64,000 nucleotides of DNA from Vreelandella nanhaiensis (GTDB taxonomy: Bacteria; Pseudomonadota; Gammaproteobacteria; Pseudomonadales; Halomonadaceae): contig NZ_RZHF01000029.1 in the NCBI RefSeq assembly GCF_003990185.1, positions 123,429-187,428 on the forward strand. The letters are read 5' to 3'. A program made the position numbers and the translations under genes. The notes beneath the pieces were generated by a model. That model worked only from the letters and a program-made list of their open reading frames with translations. It did no database searches and had not been told where the DNA came from. Positions 18,992-27,256 of the stretch are shown here, piece by piece; position 1 is the stretch's first letter; each line of letters begins with the position of its first letter.

Positions 18992-19672
18992 ATGAAAAGC
19001 CCAGCCCGCAAGCATTTTGAACAAGTGACCGCCGCGAAAGCGGCGGGCGCTGCCACCCCAGGCGAGCAGCAGCAAGGCGAGCAATACGAGCTACACGCGC
19101 ACGCTCTCTACGAAGCGCGCCGAACCCTAAAAACCATCAAATCGACGCAAGCCAAAATCGAGAAGAAGCGCGAATTGCTGCCCGACTTCATGCCCTACAT
19201 CACCGGCGTGTTAGCAGAAGGCAACGGAGCCAAAGACGACGTGCTCATGACCTTGATGATCTGGTGCATTGATATCGGTGATTTTGAGAAAGCCTTAGAA
19301 ATTGGAGCCTACGCCATGAAGCACGGTATCGACACACCCGACCAGTTCGACCGTGACACCGTAAGCATCCTCGCGGAAGAGATCGCCGAAGGCGTCAAAA
19401 CGCAGCTCGAAAAAGAAGGTGCCGATGCCGACGCGCTCGCCAACGTCATGGCCCGCTGCGTGGCCATCGTCGGTGATGCCGATATGCACGACCAGATCAA
19501 AGCAAAAGTGCATAAAAGCTACGGCTACGCACTCCGAGCCGCCGAAGATGCCGAAGGCGCACTGGCACAGCTCAAGCGCGCGTTAGAGCTGAATGAAAAA
19601 ATTGGCGTAAAGCAGGATATCCAGCGGCTAGAAAGCGCTATCAAAAAACAGGGCGAACAGGCCACCGCCTGA
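18992..19672 (+). CDS. M: Terminase small subunit (P2 gpM family)
   Basis: The 226-residue protein has the conserved core VLMTLMIWCIDIGDFEKALEI of gpM and a C-terminal tetratricopeptide-like helical pair (AEGALAQLKRALELNEK). It binds cos DNA and recruits gpP. The gene follows N by nine bases. Confidence 0.93.
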   Translation: MKSPARKHFEQVTAAKAAGAATPGEQQQGEQYELHAHALYEARRTLKTIKSTQAKIEKKRELLPDFMPYITGVLAEGNGAKDDVLMTLMIWCIDIGDFEKALEIGAYAMKHGIDTPDQFDRDTVSILAEEIAEGVKTQLEKEGADADALANVMARCVAIVGDADMHDQIKAKVHKSYGYALRAAEDAEGALAQLKRALELNEKIGVKQDIQRLESAIKKQGEQATA

Positions 19673-19700
19673 TTGCTAAAACCGAGTCGCACCCGACGGC

Positions 19701-19755
19701 AAGGGGGCACCGCTAAGCAAGGCTTTTTAGCCAGCGCGAAGTGGTCCACCCCCTT
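19701..19755 (+). other. Structured spacer between M and L
   Basis: AAGGGGG (19701-19707) pairs with CCCCCTT (19749-19755), enclosing an inner GGCT-TTTT-AGCC hairpin (19721-19732). In an otherwise tightly packed late operon, this 100-base spacer may be an RNA processing or attenuation element. Confidence 0.4.
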
Positions 19756-19773
19756 CTTTAACACGGTGGCCCC

Positions 19774-20235
19774 ATGATCGCCCACGGCACCAGTCCAGCA
19801 ATCACCCCGCTAGAGCCCATAGCCAATAATGGCTTTTGGCCTGAGATCAACCCCAACGAATTCCGCGAAGAAGAGCGCGTGCACAACGTCACGCCACCGC
19901 GCATTCGTCAATCACTCCGCGCTGCCGTAGCTGATATCAACCGCCAATTGGCCAGCTACCAGTATGAACAGCAGGAAAGCGGGCGCACCACGATAGACGA
20001 AGTACCCATCGAGCCCTGGCAATCACCCGGCGACCTGCAATTGCTCTACCTGCGCGCCGTTTACGCCCAAGCCCAAGCGGATCTGTTAGAGCGCTACCGC
20101 GATGCCTCAGCCACAGGCAAAGGAGACGAACGCGGCGAAGCCAAAGACCTCGCCGCCGACGACTACCGCGCCGATGCACGCTGGGCAATTGCAGAACTCA
20201 CCGGCCGCAATCACACCACGGTCGAGCTGATATGA
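19774..20235 (+). CDS. L: Head completion/stabilisation protein (P2 gpL family)
   Basis: The 153-residue protein has the gpL pattern of an N-terminal GFWPEINPNEFREEERV, the middle VTPPRIRQSLRAAVADINRQL and a C-terminal YRADARWAIAELTGR. It closes the connector after DNA packaging. Its stop overlaps the X start (ATGA). Confidence 0.93.
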   Translation: MIAHGTSPAITPLEPIANNGFWPEINPNEFREEERVHNVTPPRIRQSLRAAVADINRQLASYQYEQQESGRTTIDEVPIEPWQSPGDLQLLYLRAVYAQAQADLLERYRDASATGKGDERGEAKDLAADDYRADARWAIAELTGRNHTTVELI

Positions 20236-20447
20236 ACCGCATCGTCCGCGCCCATCAGGGCGAAACGTTAGACGCCTTGCTCTACCGCGTGTACGGCAAA
20301 ACCGCCGCGATAACAGAGCAAACGCTGCAGCTAAACCCACACCTGGCTGAACAAGGCCCGGTGCTCAAAGAAGGAACTCCGGTCACGCTCCCGCCGCCGC
20401 CGGAAACCCGCGAAACCAAGAAGCCAAAAATTCAGCTTTGGAGCTGA
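20232..20447 (+). CDS. X: Tail protein X (LysM-like)
   Basis: The 71-residue protein matches gpX: QGETLDALLYRVYGKTA, LQLNPHLAEQGPVLKEGTPVTLP. It has a LysM-type fold and is required for the tail. It starts within the L stop. Confidence 0.93.
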   Translation: MNRIVRAHQGETLDALLYRVYGKTAAITEQTLQLNPHLAEQGPVLKEGTPVTLPPPPETRETKKPKIQLWS

Positions 20448-20468
20448 GAAAAAAGATAAGGGGATCAC

Positions 20469-20810
20469 ATGGCAGAACCGTCAACCATGGCAGCCGCCGG
20501 AACCGCAAGCATCGCCGCCATGGTGATCGGCCTGCTACCCGGCATCGACGCAAACGCAGTAGTCGGCGCGTTTTGCGGTGCCACGCTGTTCGTAATGAGC
20601 GCTAAAGAACTCGGCCTGATCGAGCGGCTTGTATACCTGTTTATATCATTCTGCATCGGCTACCTCGGCGGCCCGGCAACGCTCGGCGGCATGCTGGAAC
20701 ACACCGCCGTCGCGGCGTTTATCGCCGCCGCCGTATCCGTCACCGCAGGGCTACGAGCAATCGAAGGAGTAAAAACGCTCGACCTCAAGAAATGGCTAGG
20801 GGGGCGCTAA
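20469..20810 (+). CDS. Putative holin, membrane protein 1
   Basis: The 113-residue protein has about three hydrophobic segments (TASIAAMVIGLLPG, LVYLFISFCIGYLGG, VAAFIAAAVSVTAG) and a basic C-terminus (KKWLGGR). It lies between X and the endolysin, where P2 has holin gpY. It probably forms membrane lesions that time lysis. The stop overlaps the next start (TAATG). Confidence 0.75.
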   Translation: MAEPSTMAAAGTASIAAMVIGLLPGIDANAVVGAFCGATLFVMSAKELGLIERLVYLFISFCIGYLGGPATLGGMLEHTAVAAFIAAAVSVTAGLRAIEGVKTLDLKKWLGGR

Positions 20811-21082
20811 TGAGCATTACCTACCTGATCACCATCACCGCCGCGCTCGTCGTCATAGCTCGGCTACTAACGTTCCGCCGCCGTGCGGGCCGTTACCGCC
20901 CAGGCGTCGCTCTATTGGCATGGATGATTATCGTTGCCACCACCTGCGTCGCTATCTTCGGCCCACCGCCCAGCTTCGCGGGGCGCTGGATCGTCAACGC
21001 CGCCATGGTCGCGCTGGCCATCGGCCTAGTCCGCACTGGCGGCAACGTCGCCCACCTTATCCGCCCGCTACGGAGGCTATAG
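20810..21082 (+). CDS. Putative holin/antiholin, membrane protein 2
   Basis: The 90-residue protein has three hydrophobic stretches (ITYLITITAALVVIARLL, ALLAWMIIVATTCVAIFG, IVNAAMVALAIGLV), and a short RRRAGR loop, typical of small phage holin-family membrane proteins. The start at 20810 overlaps the preceding stop; an upstream ATG at 20792 is less likely. Which of the two membrane proteins is the holin cannot be decided from sequence. Confidence 0.7.
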   Translation: MSITYLITITAALVVIARLLTFRRRAGRYRPGVALLAWMIIVATTCVAIFGPPPSFAGRWIVNAAMVALAIGLVRTGGNVAHLIRPLRRL

Positions 21083-21083
21083 A

Positions 21084-21650
21084 GTGAACGCACCCATCAA
21101 ATACGCAGCACTTCAAACACAGACCCTCTTTATCTCAGCGGGCCATAGCGACAAAGACCCTGGCGCCGTCGGTAATGGTTATACCGAGGCACAGATTGTG
21201 CTCGAATTCCGCGACAAGCTCGCCGACTACCTGCGCGATAAAGTGTTTTTTGGCAAAGATGGTCAGCGTGGGGAAAACCTGCCGCTGACGGTCGCCGCCA
21301 ACGAAGCGGCCGCACATGACGTAGCCGTCGAGTTTCACTGCAATGCGTTTTCAAGCCCTACCGCCACGGGCGTTGAGACACTCAGCGCAGGTCACCACTA
21401 CCCGCTAGGCAATGCGCTTTGTGCCGCCATTTCAAGCACGCTCGGGATTGCCAACCGCGGCGCGAAAGGCGAGGCCTCGGGGCAGCACAGTCGTTTAGCA
21501 TTCATCAATCGAGGTAACGGCATCATCGTCGAGCTGTTCTTCATCACCAACCCGAGTGACCTGGCCAGCTACTTCGAAAATATCGACGCTTGTGTAAAAG
21601 CAGTAGGCGATGAGCTGGTGAGCGCGGTATGCGTAGGGCTGGCGGCATGA
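21084..21650 (+). CDS. Endolysin, N-acetylmuramoyl-L-alanine amidase (Amidase_3)
   Basis: This 188-residue protein has a GTG start. The zinc-binding pattern of Amidase_3 is visible: LFISAGHSDKDPGAVG (first His), a Glu in YTEAQIVLEF, VAVEFHCNAF (His) and the catalytic Glu in GIIVELFFITNPSDL. It cuts the bond between muramic acid and the stem peptide. P2 itself uses a different lysozyme-type endolysin, so this is a modular replacement. Confidence 0.92.
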   Translation: MNAPIKYAALQTQTLFISAGHSDKDPGAVGNGYTEAQIVLEFRDKLADYLRDKVFFGKDGQRGENLPLTVAANEAAAHDVAVEFHCNAFSSPTATGVETLSAGHHYPLGNALCAAISSTLGIANRGAKGEASGQHSRLAFINRGNGIIVELFFITNPSDLASYFENIDACVKAVGDELVSAVCVGLAA

Positions 21651-21991
21651 ACCGCCTCACCCTACTAGCCAGCGCCGCCGCGCTGGCCGCCACCTTCGCC
21701 GCAGGCTGGCAAATATCCAGCTGGCAGAACGACAGCCACGCCTTAACAGCAGAGCGCGCAGCCCAGCAAGCCATCGACGCCGGGCTCGCACGTGAATCTG
21801 AGATCGCCGCGAACGTCGAAACGCGCCTCGCCGAGCTGAGTGCAAACGAGCGGATCATCGATAGGGGAATCATCCGTGAAATCCAGAAACCGATTTATCA
21901 GCGCGTGTGCCTTGAGCCTGACGTTATCCGCCTGCTCAACCACGCCGCCACCGGCACAGAACCAACAGAACCTAATGCAGCGCTGCCCTAG
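21647..21991 (+). CDS. Inner-membrane spanin (Rz/LysB-like)
   Basis: The 114-residue protein has an N-terminal signal-anchor (LLASAAALAATFAAGWQ) followed by a helical periplasmic region. It starts inside the endolysin stop and contains the outer spanin gene in another frame, the classical Rz/Rz1 arrangement. It joins inner and outer membranes in the last step of lysis. Confidence 0.85.
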   Translation: MNRLTLLASAAALAATFAAGWQISSWQNDSHALTAERAAQQAIDAGLARESEIAANVETRLAELSANERIIDRGIIREIQKPIYQRVCLEPDVIRLLNHAATGTEPTEPNAALP

Positions 21992-22112
21992 CGTACTGCC
22001 ACTGCTCAGCACCGGCACCGGCGAAGATGTAGCGCTCACCATGAGCGCGTGGGCCACCGAATATCACCGCTGCGCAACCCGTCATAACGGATTAGTGGAA
22101 AGCCTCGAATGA
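21876..22112 (+). CDS. Outer-membrane spanin lipoprotein (Rz1/LysC-like), overlapping Rz
   Basis: The +1-frame ORF has a signal peptide ending in the lipobox LTLSAC, then a Pro-rich STTPPPAQN stretch, as in Rz1 proteins. The GTG at 21876 has AGGGGA about 8 bases upstream and gives 78 residues with a normal basic N-terminus (VKSRNRF); the in-frame ATG at 21840 would add an atypical hydrophilic leader. It begins inside the Rz-like gene and extends beyond it to overlap R. Confidence 0.8.
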   Translation: MKSRNRFISACALSLTLSACSTTPPPAQNQQNLMQRCPSVLPLLSTGTGEDVALTMSAWATEYHRCATRHNGLVESLE

Positions 22113-22594
22113 TCAAACTCCAATCCTTACGCGCCCACCTGCTCGCATCGGTCGAAGAGCTGCGCCGCAATCCCGAGCAGCTCCACACCTTCGTTAACGA
22201 TGGAAAAATTAAGTTCGCGCGCGGCACCAATCTCAGTCACGAGTACCGCGTCGACGCCCAGATCCTCATCACCGACTATAGCGGCTCGCTCGACACCGTC
22301 ATGGTTCCGCTGCTGCAATGGCTCAATACCTACCAGCCCGATTTAGTTGAAGATGAAGCCGTCCAGATCGAGGCCGAAATCCTCAACAACACCCACTGGG
22401 ATCTCGCGCTAACCGTGCGTCTCACCGAGCGCGTCGTCGCCCTGGTCAATTGCGAAACCGGCAGCATTGATTCAGAGCACCGCATGCCCGCCTACTCCGC
22501 CGACGCATGCCCCGCAACGCATTGGCAGCTCAACATCAAACACCCCGGCGACACGGACTACACTACCGCCGCCGAGTGGGATAGCCCCGCATGA
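22109..22594 (+). CDS. R: Tail completion protein (P2 gpR family)
   Basis: The 161-residue protein has the gpR pattern: IKLQSLRAHLLASV at the start, the middle YSGSLDTVMVPLLQWLNTYQPDL and the C-terminal ATHWQLNIKHPG. It is needed to join tails to heads. It overlaps both the spanin stop and the S start by four bases. Confidence 0.93.
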   Translation: MIKLQSLRAHLLASVEELRRNPEQLHTFVNDGKIKFARGTNLSHEYRVDAQILITDYSGSLDTVMVPLLQWLNTYQPDLVEDEAVQIEAEILNNTHWDLALTVRLTERVVALVNCETGSIDSEHRMPAYSADACPATHWQLNIKHPGDTDYTTAAEWDSPA

Positions 22595-23049
22595 GCGTCG
22601 ACCCGCAGCAGCTTGATGAATGGTTAACGCCACTAATTGAAAAGCTCAGCCCCAGAGAACGCCGCGTTCTCGCTCGCGAGGTCGCCCGGGATCTGCGCAT
22701 TGCAAACCGCGAGCGCATCAAGGCCCAAACCAACCCCGACGGCACCCCATTTGAGCCACGCACTCAACTACGCGGGCGACGCGGTGCCATCCGCCGCAAG
22801 GCCATGTTCACCAAGCTACGCACGGCCAAACACCTCAAGATCAAGACCACCGCCGACGAGGCGGCCGTCCAGTTTGCCGGGCGCGTCGCCAAAATCGCCC
22901 GCGTTCACCACTACGGCCTGCGCGACCGCGTAGAACCCGGCGGCCCGATGCATAAATACGCTCGCCGCGAACTGGTAGGCATCACCGCCGTCGACAAAAA
23001 CCGCATTGCCAACAGCGTGCTAAACCACCTCACCCCGCCCGGTTCGTAA
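22591..23049 (+). CDS. S: Phage virion morphogenesis/tail completion protein (P2 gpS family)
   Basis: The 152-residue protein has the conserved NRERIKAQTNPDGTPFEPR and HHYGLRDRV segments of gpS. It acts with gpR in tail completion. It is the last gene of the O operon; a late promoter follows. Confidence 0.93.
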   Translation: MSVDPQQLDEWLTPLIEKLSPRERRVLAREVARDLRIANRERIKAQTNPDGTPFEPRTQLRGRRGAIRRKAMFTKLRTAKHLKIKTTADEAAVQFAGRVAKIARVHHYGLRDRVEPGGPMHKYARRELVGITAVDKNRIANSVLNHLTPPGS

Positions 23050-23057
23050 CCGTCGCT

Positions 23058-23110
23058 TGTCTTGAACGGCTGGCACAACGCTAGCCGCTACCCTCTCGCG
23101 CGTAACCGCC
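23058..23110 (+). promoter_or_regulatory. Late promoter of the V operon
   Basis: A TGT-N14-ACA dyad (23058-23077) is followed by a segment nearly identical to that upstream of FI (CACAACGC..GCCGCTACCCTC.CGCGCGTAA and CAGCATTGG). Conservation in two intergenic sites argues for a functional activator-dependent late promoter. Confidence 0.7.
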
Positions 23111-23124
23111 GCAGCATTGGCGGC

Positions 23125-23694
23125 ATGAATAACGTCGCCGAATTACTCCGCCTGATTGAAAACCTACTCCGCTTTGGCGTAATCGCCGAGGTGGACCACG
23201 GCGAACTCGATAAACGCCTGCCCGCCGTGCGCGTGCGCTCTGGGCAATTGCTCACAGGCTGGCTGCCCTGGGCGAATGGCCGCGCAGGCACTACCCGCGA
23301 TTGGAACCCGCCCACGGTGGGCGAGCAGGTAATGATCTTGTCACCCGGCGGGGATCTGGCTAACGGCGTCGCCATGCCCAGCCTGTTCCAGCTCAGCGCA
23401 CAGCCACCCAGTAACGAGCCCGGCAAAAACAGCCGCGAATACCCCGACGGCGCGCTGATTGAATACGACCACGCGCGCAGCGTGCTGCGCATCAACCTGC
23501 CTGGCTCTATCGAGATACACGCCCCCGGCGGCACCCAATGGATGGGCAGCATCGCACACCAGGGCGATATGCAGCGCGAAGGCAGCTACCAGCAAAACGG
23601 CGGCGAGCTGAGCCACAACGGTAAAAACGTTGGCAGCGATCACACCCACGGCGGTGTGCAATCCGGCGGCAGCAATACAGGGGAGCCCACGTAA
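23125..23694 (+). CDS. V: Baseplate assembly protein (P2 gpV family), tail spike
   Basis: The protein is about 189 residues long. It has the gpV/gp45 organisation: an N-terminal OB-like domain (RFGVIAEVDHGELDKRLPAVRVRSG, PTVGEQVMILSPGGDL) and a beta-helical tip ending in a His-rich segment SDHTHGGVQSGG that binds a metal at the needle point. The start at 23125 was chosen to clear the promoter. Confidence 0.93.
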   Translation: MNNVAELLRLIENLLRFGVIAEVDHGELDKRLPAVRVRSGQLLTGWLPWANGRAGTTRDWNPPTVGEQVMILSPGGDLANGVAMPSLFQLSAQPPSNEPGKNSREYPDGALIEYDHARSVLRINLPGSIEIHAPGGTQWMGSIAHQGDMQREGSYQQNGGELSHNGKNVGSDHTHGGVQSGGSNTGEPT

Positions 23695-24032
23695 TGACAG
23701 GCATCAACGCGCAAACCGGCAAAAAGCTCGACGGCATCGAGCACATCCGCCAAAGCATCGCGGACATCATCACCACGCCCATCGGTAGCCGCGTCATGCG
23801 CCGCGACTACGGCAGCTTAGTCCCCGAACTGCTTGATATGCCCATGACCGATGCCCTGCTTATGCAGATTTACGCCGCCACCGTGATCGCCGTTAGCAAG
23901 TGGGAACCTCGCGTTCGCATTACCGGTACCCGCCGCATCGTCAGCACCACCGCGCCCGGTGCCGCCGTCATGGAGTTAATCGGCGAAACCACCGACGGCC
24001 AACCCATCACCGCCGGAGTGCCCATCGCATGA
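23694..24032 (+). CDS. W: Baseplate wedge protein (P2 gpW, GPW/gp25 family)
   Basis: The 112-residue protein has the gp25-like signature IRQSIADIITTPIGSRVMRR and YGSLVPELLD. It is a lysozyme-like wedge component homologous to T4 gp25. It overlaps the V stop by one base and the J start by four. Confidence 0.95.
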   Translation: MTGINAQTGKKLDGIEHIRQSIADIITTPIGSRVMRRDYGSLVPELLDMPMTDALLMQIYAATVIAVSKWEPRVRITGTRRIVSTTAPGAAVMELIGETTDGQPITAGVPIA

Positions 24033-24919
24033 GCGTTGCCATTGATCTATCGCAGCTACCCGTACCGCGTATCGTTGAAGCTATCGACTACGAAACCATA
24101 TTGGCCGAGCTGCTGGACGACCTCGCCTACCGATTCCCAGAGCTGAACGTCCCGGCAGAATCCGACCCCTCCTATAAGATTCTGGAAGTCGCCGCTTACC
24201 GGGAAATGCTGGTTCGCCAGCGCGTCAACGAAGCCGCCCGCGCTGTCATGCTCGCTTACGCCGAAGATGAAGACCTCGATAACCTCGGCGCACTGTTCAA
24301 CGTCAAGCGTCTGCAAACCTACGCAGGCGACCCCGACGCCATCCCGCCGGTCCCGCCCGAGTACGAAACCAACGCAGACTTCCGCCGACGTATTCTGCTA
24401 TCACTCGAAGGGCTATCAACCGCCGGGCCAGAAGGCGCTTATATTTTCCATGCCCTATCAGCCAGCGGCAGCGTATTAGACGCCAGTGCCACCAGCCCAA
24501 CCCCCGGCGATGTGGTCGTTACTGTTCTAGCGCGCGAAGGCGACGGCACCGCCCCACCCGAACTGCTTGAAGCGGTCGACCAAGCTGTCAGTGCTGAGCA
24601 TGTACGACCACTAACGGATCACGTTATCGTTCAAGGCGCCGACATCGTTAGCTATGAAATAGACGCCACGCTCTTTTTCTACCCAGGACCAGACAGCCAG
24701 GTCGTACTCGCCGAAGCCCGATATGAGGCTCAAAAGTATGCCGACCGCCAACACCGGTTAGGCATGGATATCACCCTCTCCGGCGTCTACGCCGCCTTGC
24801 ACCGCGCCGGTGTCCAGCGCGTCGAACTCGCCAGTCCAACGCAAACCATCATGGTGGATCGTCAGCAAGCCGCGCACTGCACCTCCATTACGTTGAAAGA
24901 TGGGGGTGTCGATGAATAA
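24029..24919 (+). CDS. J: Baseplate protein (P2 gpJ family)
   Basis: The 296-residue protein shows gpJ landmarks: LAELLDDLAYRFPEL, YREMLVRQRVNEAARAVMLAYA and NTDADFRRR-like ETNADFRRRILLSLEG. It is the gp6-like wedge protein. The start at 24029 overlaps the W stop. Confidence 0.95.
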   Translation: MSVAIDLSQLPVPRIVEAIDYETILAELLDDLAYRFPELNVPAESDPSYKILEVAAYREMLVRQRVNEAARAVMLAYAEDEDLDNLGALFNVKRLQTYAGDPDAIPPVPPEYETNADFRRRILLSLEGLSTAGPEGAYIFHALSASGSVLDASATSPTPGDVVVTVLAREGDGTAPPELLEAVDQAVSAEHVRPLTDHVIVQGADIVSYEIDATLFFYPGPDSQVVLAEARYEAQKYADRQHRLGMDITLSGVYAALHRAGVQRVELASPTQTIMVDRQQAAHCTSITLKDGGVDE

Positions 24920-25445
24920 CCATCTGCTACCGCCCAATGCCACCAAGTTGGAACGCGGCCTATCCGAAGTAGCCGCCCGCGTATCGAAAGTGCCCACACC
25001 CTTACGCACACTCTGGAACCCGGACACCTGCCCCACTGAGCTGCTGCCCTGGCTCGCATGGTCGCTCGGCGTCGCCGCCTGGAAGCCCTACTGGTCGGAG
25101 CGCATTAAACGCGAACGCATACGCCAAGCCGTCGAGATCCACCGCCGCCGGGGAACCGTGCAATCAGTACGCAGCGTCGTTGAATCCTTCGGCGCCGGGG
25201 TGGCCATCCGCGAATGGTGGCAAACCGAACCCAAAGGGATACCGCATACCTTCGAGCTAGTGCTTACCGTGCGTGGCGACAACAACGCCGCAGAACTCCA
25301 AGACGACATCATTCAAGAGGTGCACCGCGTAAAGCCGGTGCGCTCTCACTTCACGCTGATAGCAGGCATTGCCGCCACCGGTGGCATCGGAACCTACGCC
25401 GCTGCTCGCCCAATCATCTATCGACGCTTACAGATCGAGGAATAA
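24912..25445 (+). CDS. I: Tail protein (P2 gpI family)
   Basis: The 177-residue protein has the gpI features LLPPNATKLERGLSEV, LLPWLAWSLGVAAWKPYWSE and RRRGTVQSVRSVVESFG. It belongs to the T4 gp7/gp53-like baseplate group. The ATG at 24912 lies inside the last codons of J. Confidence 0.95.
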   Translation: MNNHLLPPNATKLERGLSEVAARVSKVPTPLRTLWNPDTCPTELLPWLAWSLGVAAWKPYWSERIKRERIRQAVEIHRRRGTVQSVRSVVESFGAGVAIREWWQTEPKGIPHTFELVLTVRGDNNAAELQDDIIQEVHRVKPVRSHFTLIAGIAATGGIGTYAAARPIIYRRLQIEE

Positions 25446-25446
25446 A

Positions 25447-27255
25447 ATGGCGCTCAAGATTACCGTTACCAACGCTGGGCGTGCCGAACTTATTAATGCC
25501 GACAATACCGGCACCGGCCCGGTCGAAATTACCCATATTGCCTTCACTGAAACAGTGTTCACGCCCAGCAAGGCGATGACCGCGCTACCCGATGAGATTA
25601 AGCGCGTGTCTAGCATTGCGGGCGAAGTAGTCGCCGAAGACACAATCAGCGTAACAGCGAAGGACGAAGGCCCCGATACATACACCGTGCGAGGCTTCGG
25701 CTTAATAACCGAGTTTGGCACCCTCTTTGCGGTCTACGGCCAGGAAGAGCCGATCATTGAAAAGTCAGCGGCTGCCACGCTGCTACTGACAAACGACATA
25801 ATCTTCGCCGATCTGCCCACCGCCTCACTAACCTTCGGCGATATTTCGTTTAGCAACCCACCGGCCAGCCTAACCACGCCCGGCGTCGTCACCCTCAGCA
25901 ATGCCACCGACAGCACCGCGCAAAACCAAGCGGCAACGCCCCGCGCCGTGAAAGCGGCAAACGACAACGCCAACACGCGGCTAGGCAAAAACCAGAACCT
26001 TGCCGACCTCACCAGCCCCGCTACCGCCCGCGTCAATCTAGGGCTTGGCACCTCAGCAACGCTGGGCAATACCGCCCTGCGCACCTCGGCAAGTACCACG
26101 CTGTTACTCCAAGCGGCAGCGATGAACGATCACCGCCAAAGCGGCGACCACGACGACCGGTACCCGCAGCGCGGCAACAACCTAAGCGACCTGCCCAGCC
26201 CAAGCCAAGCCCGTAGTAATCTGGGCCTGGGCGCATCGGCAACCATGGGTACCACCGCACAGCGCACTTCTACCGCTACTAATATCTTGCTGCAAGCCAA
26301 GGCGATGAATGACCACCGCCAGTCCGGCGACCACGACGAACGCTATGCAGCAAAAGAACACGGCCACGCAGAGGGGGATTTAGACCTTAACCAACTATTG
26401 TGGGGGCGAGGTAGTCACAAGCTATTCAATAACGACGGCTCGGGTAATGCAGGGATTGCCTTTGGTGCAGACGGTAATATTGCGACGGAACCCGGACGAC
26501 CTTGGCGTATCGTGGCACAGAATGATTCCGGTACAGGTAATTTCACAGTAGAACGTGCCGATAAGGCAGTGGTTAAAGGTGAAACTATTCGTTGGGTGGT
26601 TGTCTTTGAGCTGGATTTTAGCGGTCACGCCATTTTTAAAGGGAAGATTAACGGTGATGGGGCGGGCTTAACAGGCACCGCTTCTTTACGTGCAACAGGC
26701 ACTACTAAGGCAGACGTAGGTTTAAGCAACGTCCCTAACTTATCTGCTACTGACGCAGCTACCGCTAACACCTTAATGACTCGTAACGCATCAGGGGATA
26801 CATGGGCAAGATTATTCCGTAGCAGCTTCGCAAGCACAAACGCGAATATTGCTGGTATTTACACTACCCAGACTATTGGCGGCGATTACATGCGCCCTTC
26901 TACACCCGCCCAGGTTCGGGATGCCATGGGGGCTTACCACCAGGGGAATCTGGCCAGTGCTTTCCCCCGTTCTCTAGCCGTCAACGGCTACTGCAAATTA
27001 CCCGGCGGCTGGATACAGCAATCAGGGCAAGTGATTATTAATACAGGTGCCAACGTTGCTAACGGTGGTACAGCAAATTTCGCGACAACATTCCCGAATG
27101 GCATATCAGGTGTAGCGCTCGCAATCCTGTCGGATACGCCTGCTGATACAGATATTAGCTACAAACCAATCAATAACGGGTCGATGAGCATATTTGTTCA
27201 CTCAGTCGTGACGACGCCAAACGTTATTGTTAAGTACATCGTTACGGGATGGTGA
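25447..27255 (+). CDS. H: Tail fibre protein (P2 gpH family)
   Basis: The 602-residue receptor-binding fibre starts MALKITVTNAGRAELINADN, typical of the phage tail-collar/fibre N-terminal domain. Two long repeats with NLGLGASATMGTTA and MNDHRQSGDHDERY lie at about nt 25990-26345 (His-box repeats of fibres). The DNA after about 26395 is clearly less GC-rich and uses other codons, suggesting that the tip was exchanged. The last residues form a compact tip with GGWIQQSGQ. Confidence 0.9.
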   Translation: MALKITVTNAGRAELINADNTGTGPVEITHIAFTETVFTPSKAMTALPDEIKRVSSIAGEVVAEDTISVTAKDEGPDTYTVRGFGLITEFGTLFAVYGQEEPIIEKSAAATLLLTNDIIFADLPTASLTFGDISFSNPPASLTTPGVVTLSNATDSTAQNQAATPRAVKAANDNANTRLGKNQNLADLTSPATARVNLGLGTSATLGNTALRTSASTTLLLQAAAMNDHRQSGDHDDRYPQRGNNLSDLPSPSQARSNLGLGASATMGTTAQRTSTATNILLQAKAMNDHRQSGDHDERYAAKEHGHAEGDLDLNQLLWGRGSHKLFNNDGSGNAGIAFGADGNIATEPGRPWRIVAQNDSGTGNFTVERADKAVVKGETIRWVVVFELDFSGHAIFKGKINGDGAGLTGTASLRATGTTKADVGLSNVPNLSATDAATANTLMTRNASGDTWARLFRSSFASTNANIAGIYTTQTIGGDYMRPSTPAQVRDAMGAYHQGNLASAFPRSLAVNGYCKLPGGWIQQSGQVIINTGANVANGGTANFATTFPNGISGVALAILSDTPADTDISYKPINNGSMSIFVHSVVTTPNVIVKYIVTGW

Positions 27256-27256
27256 A

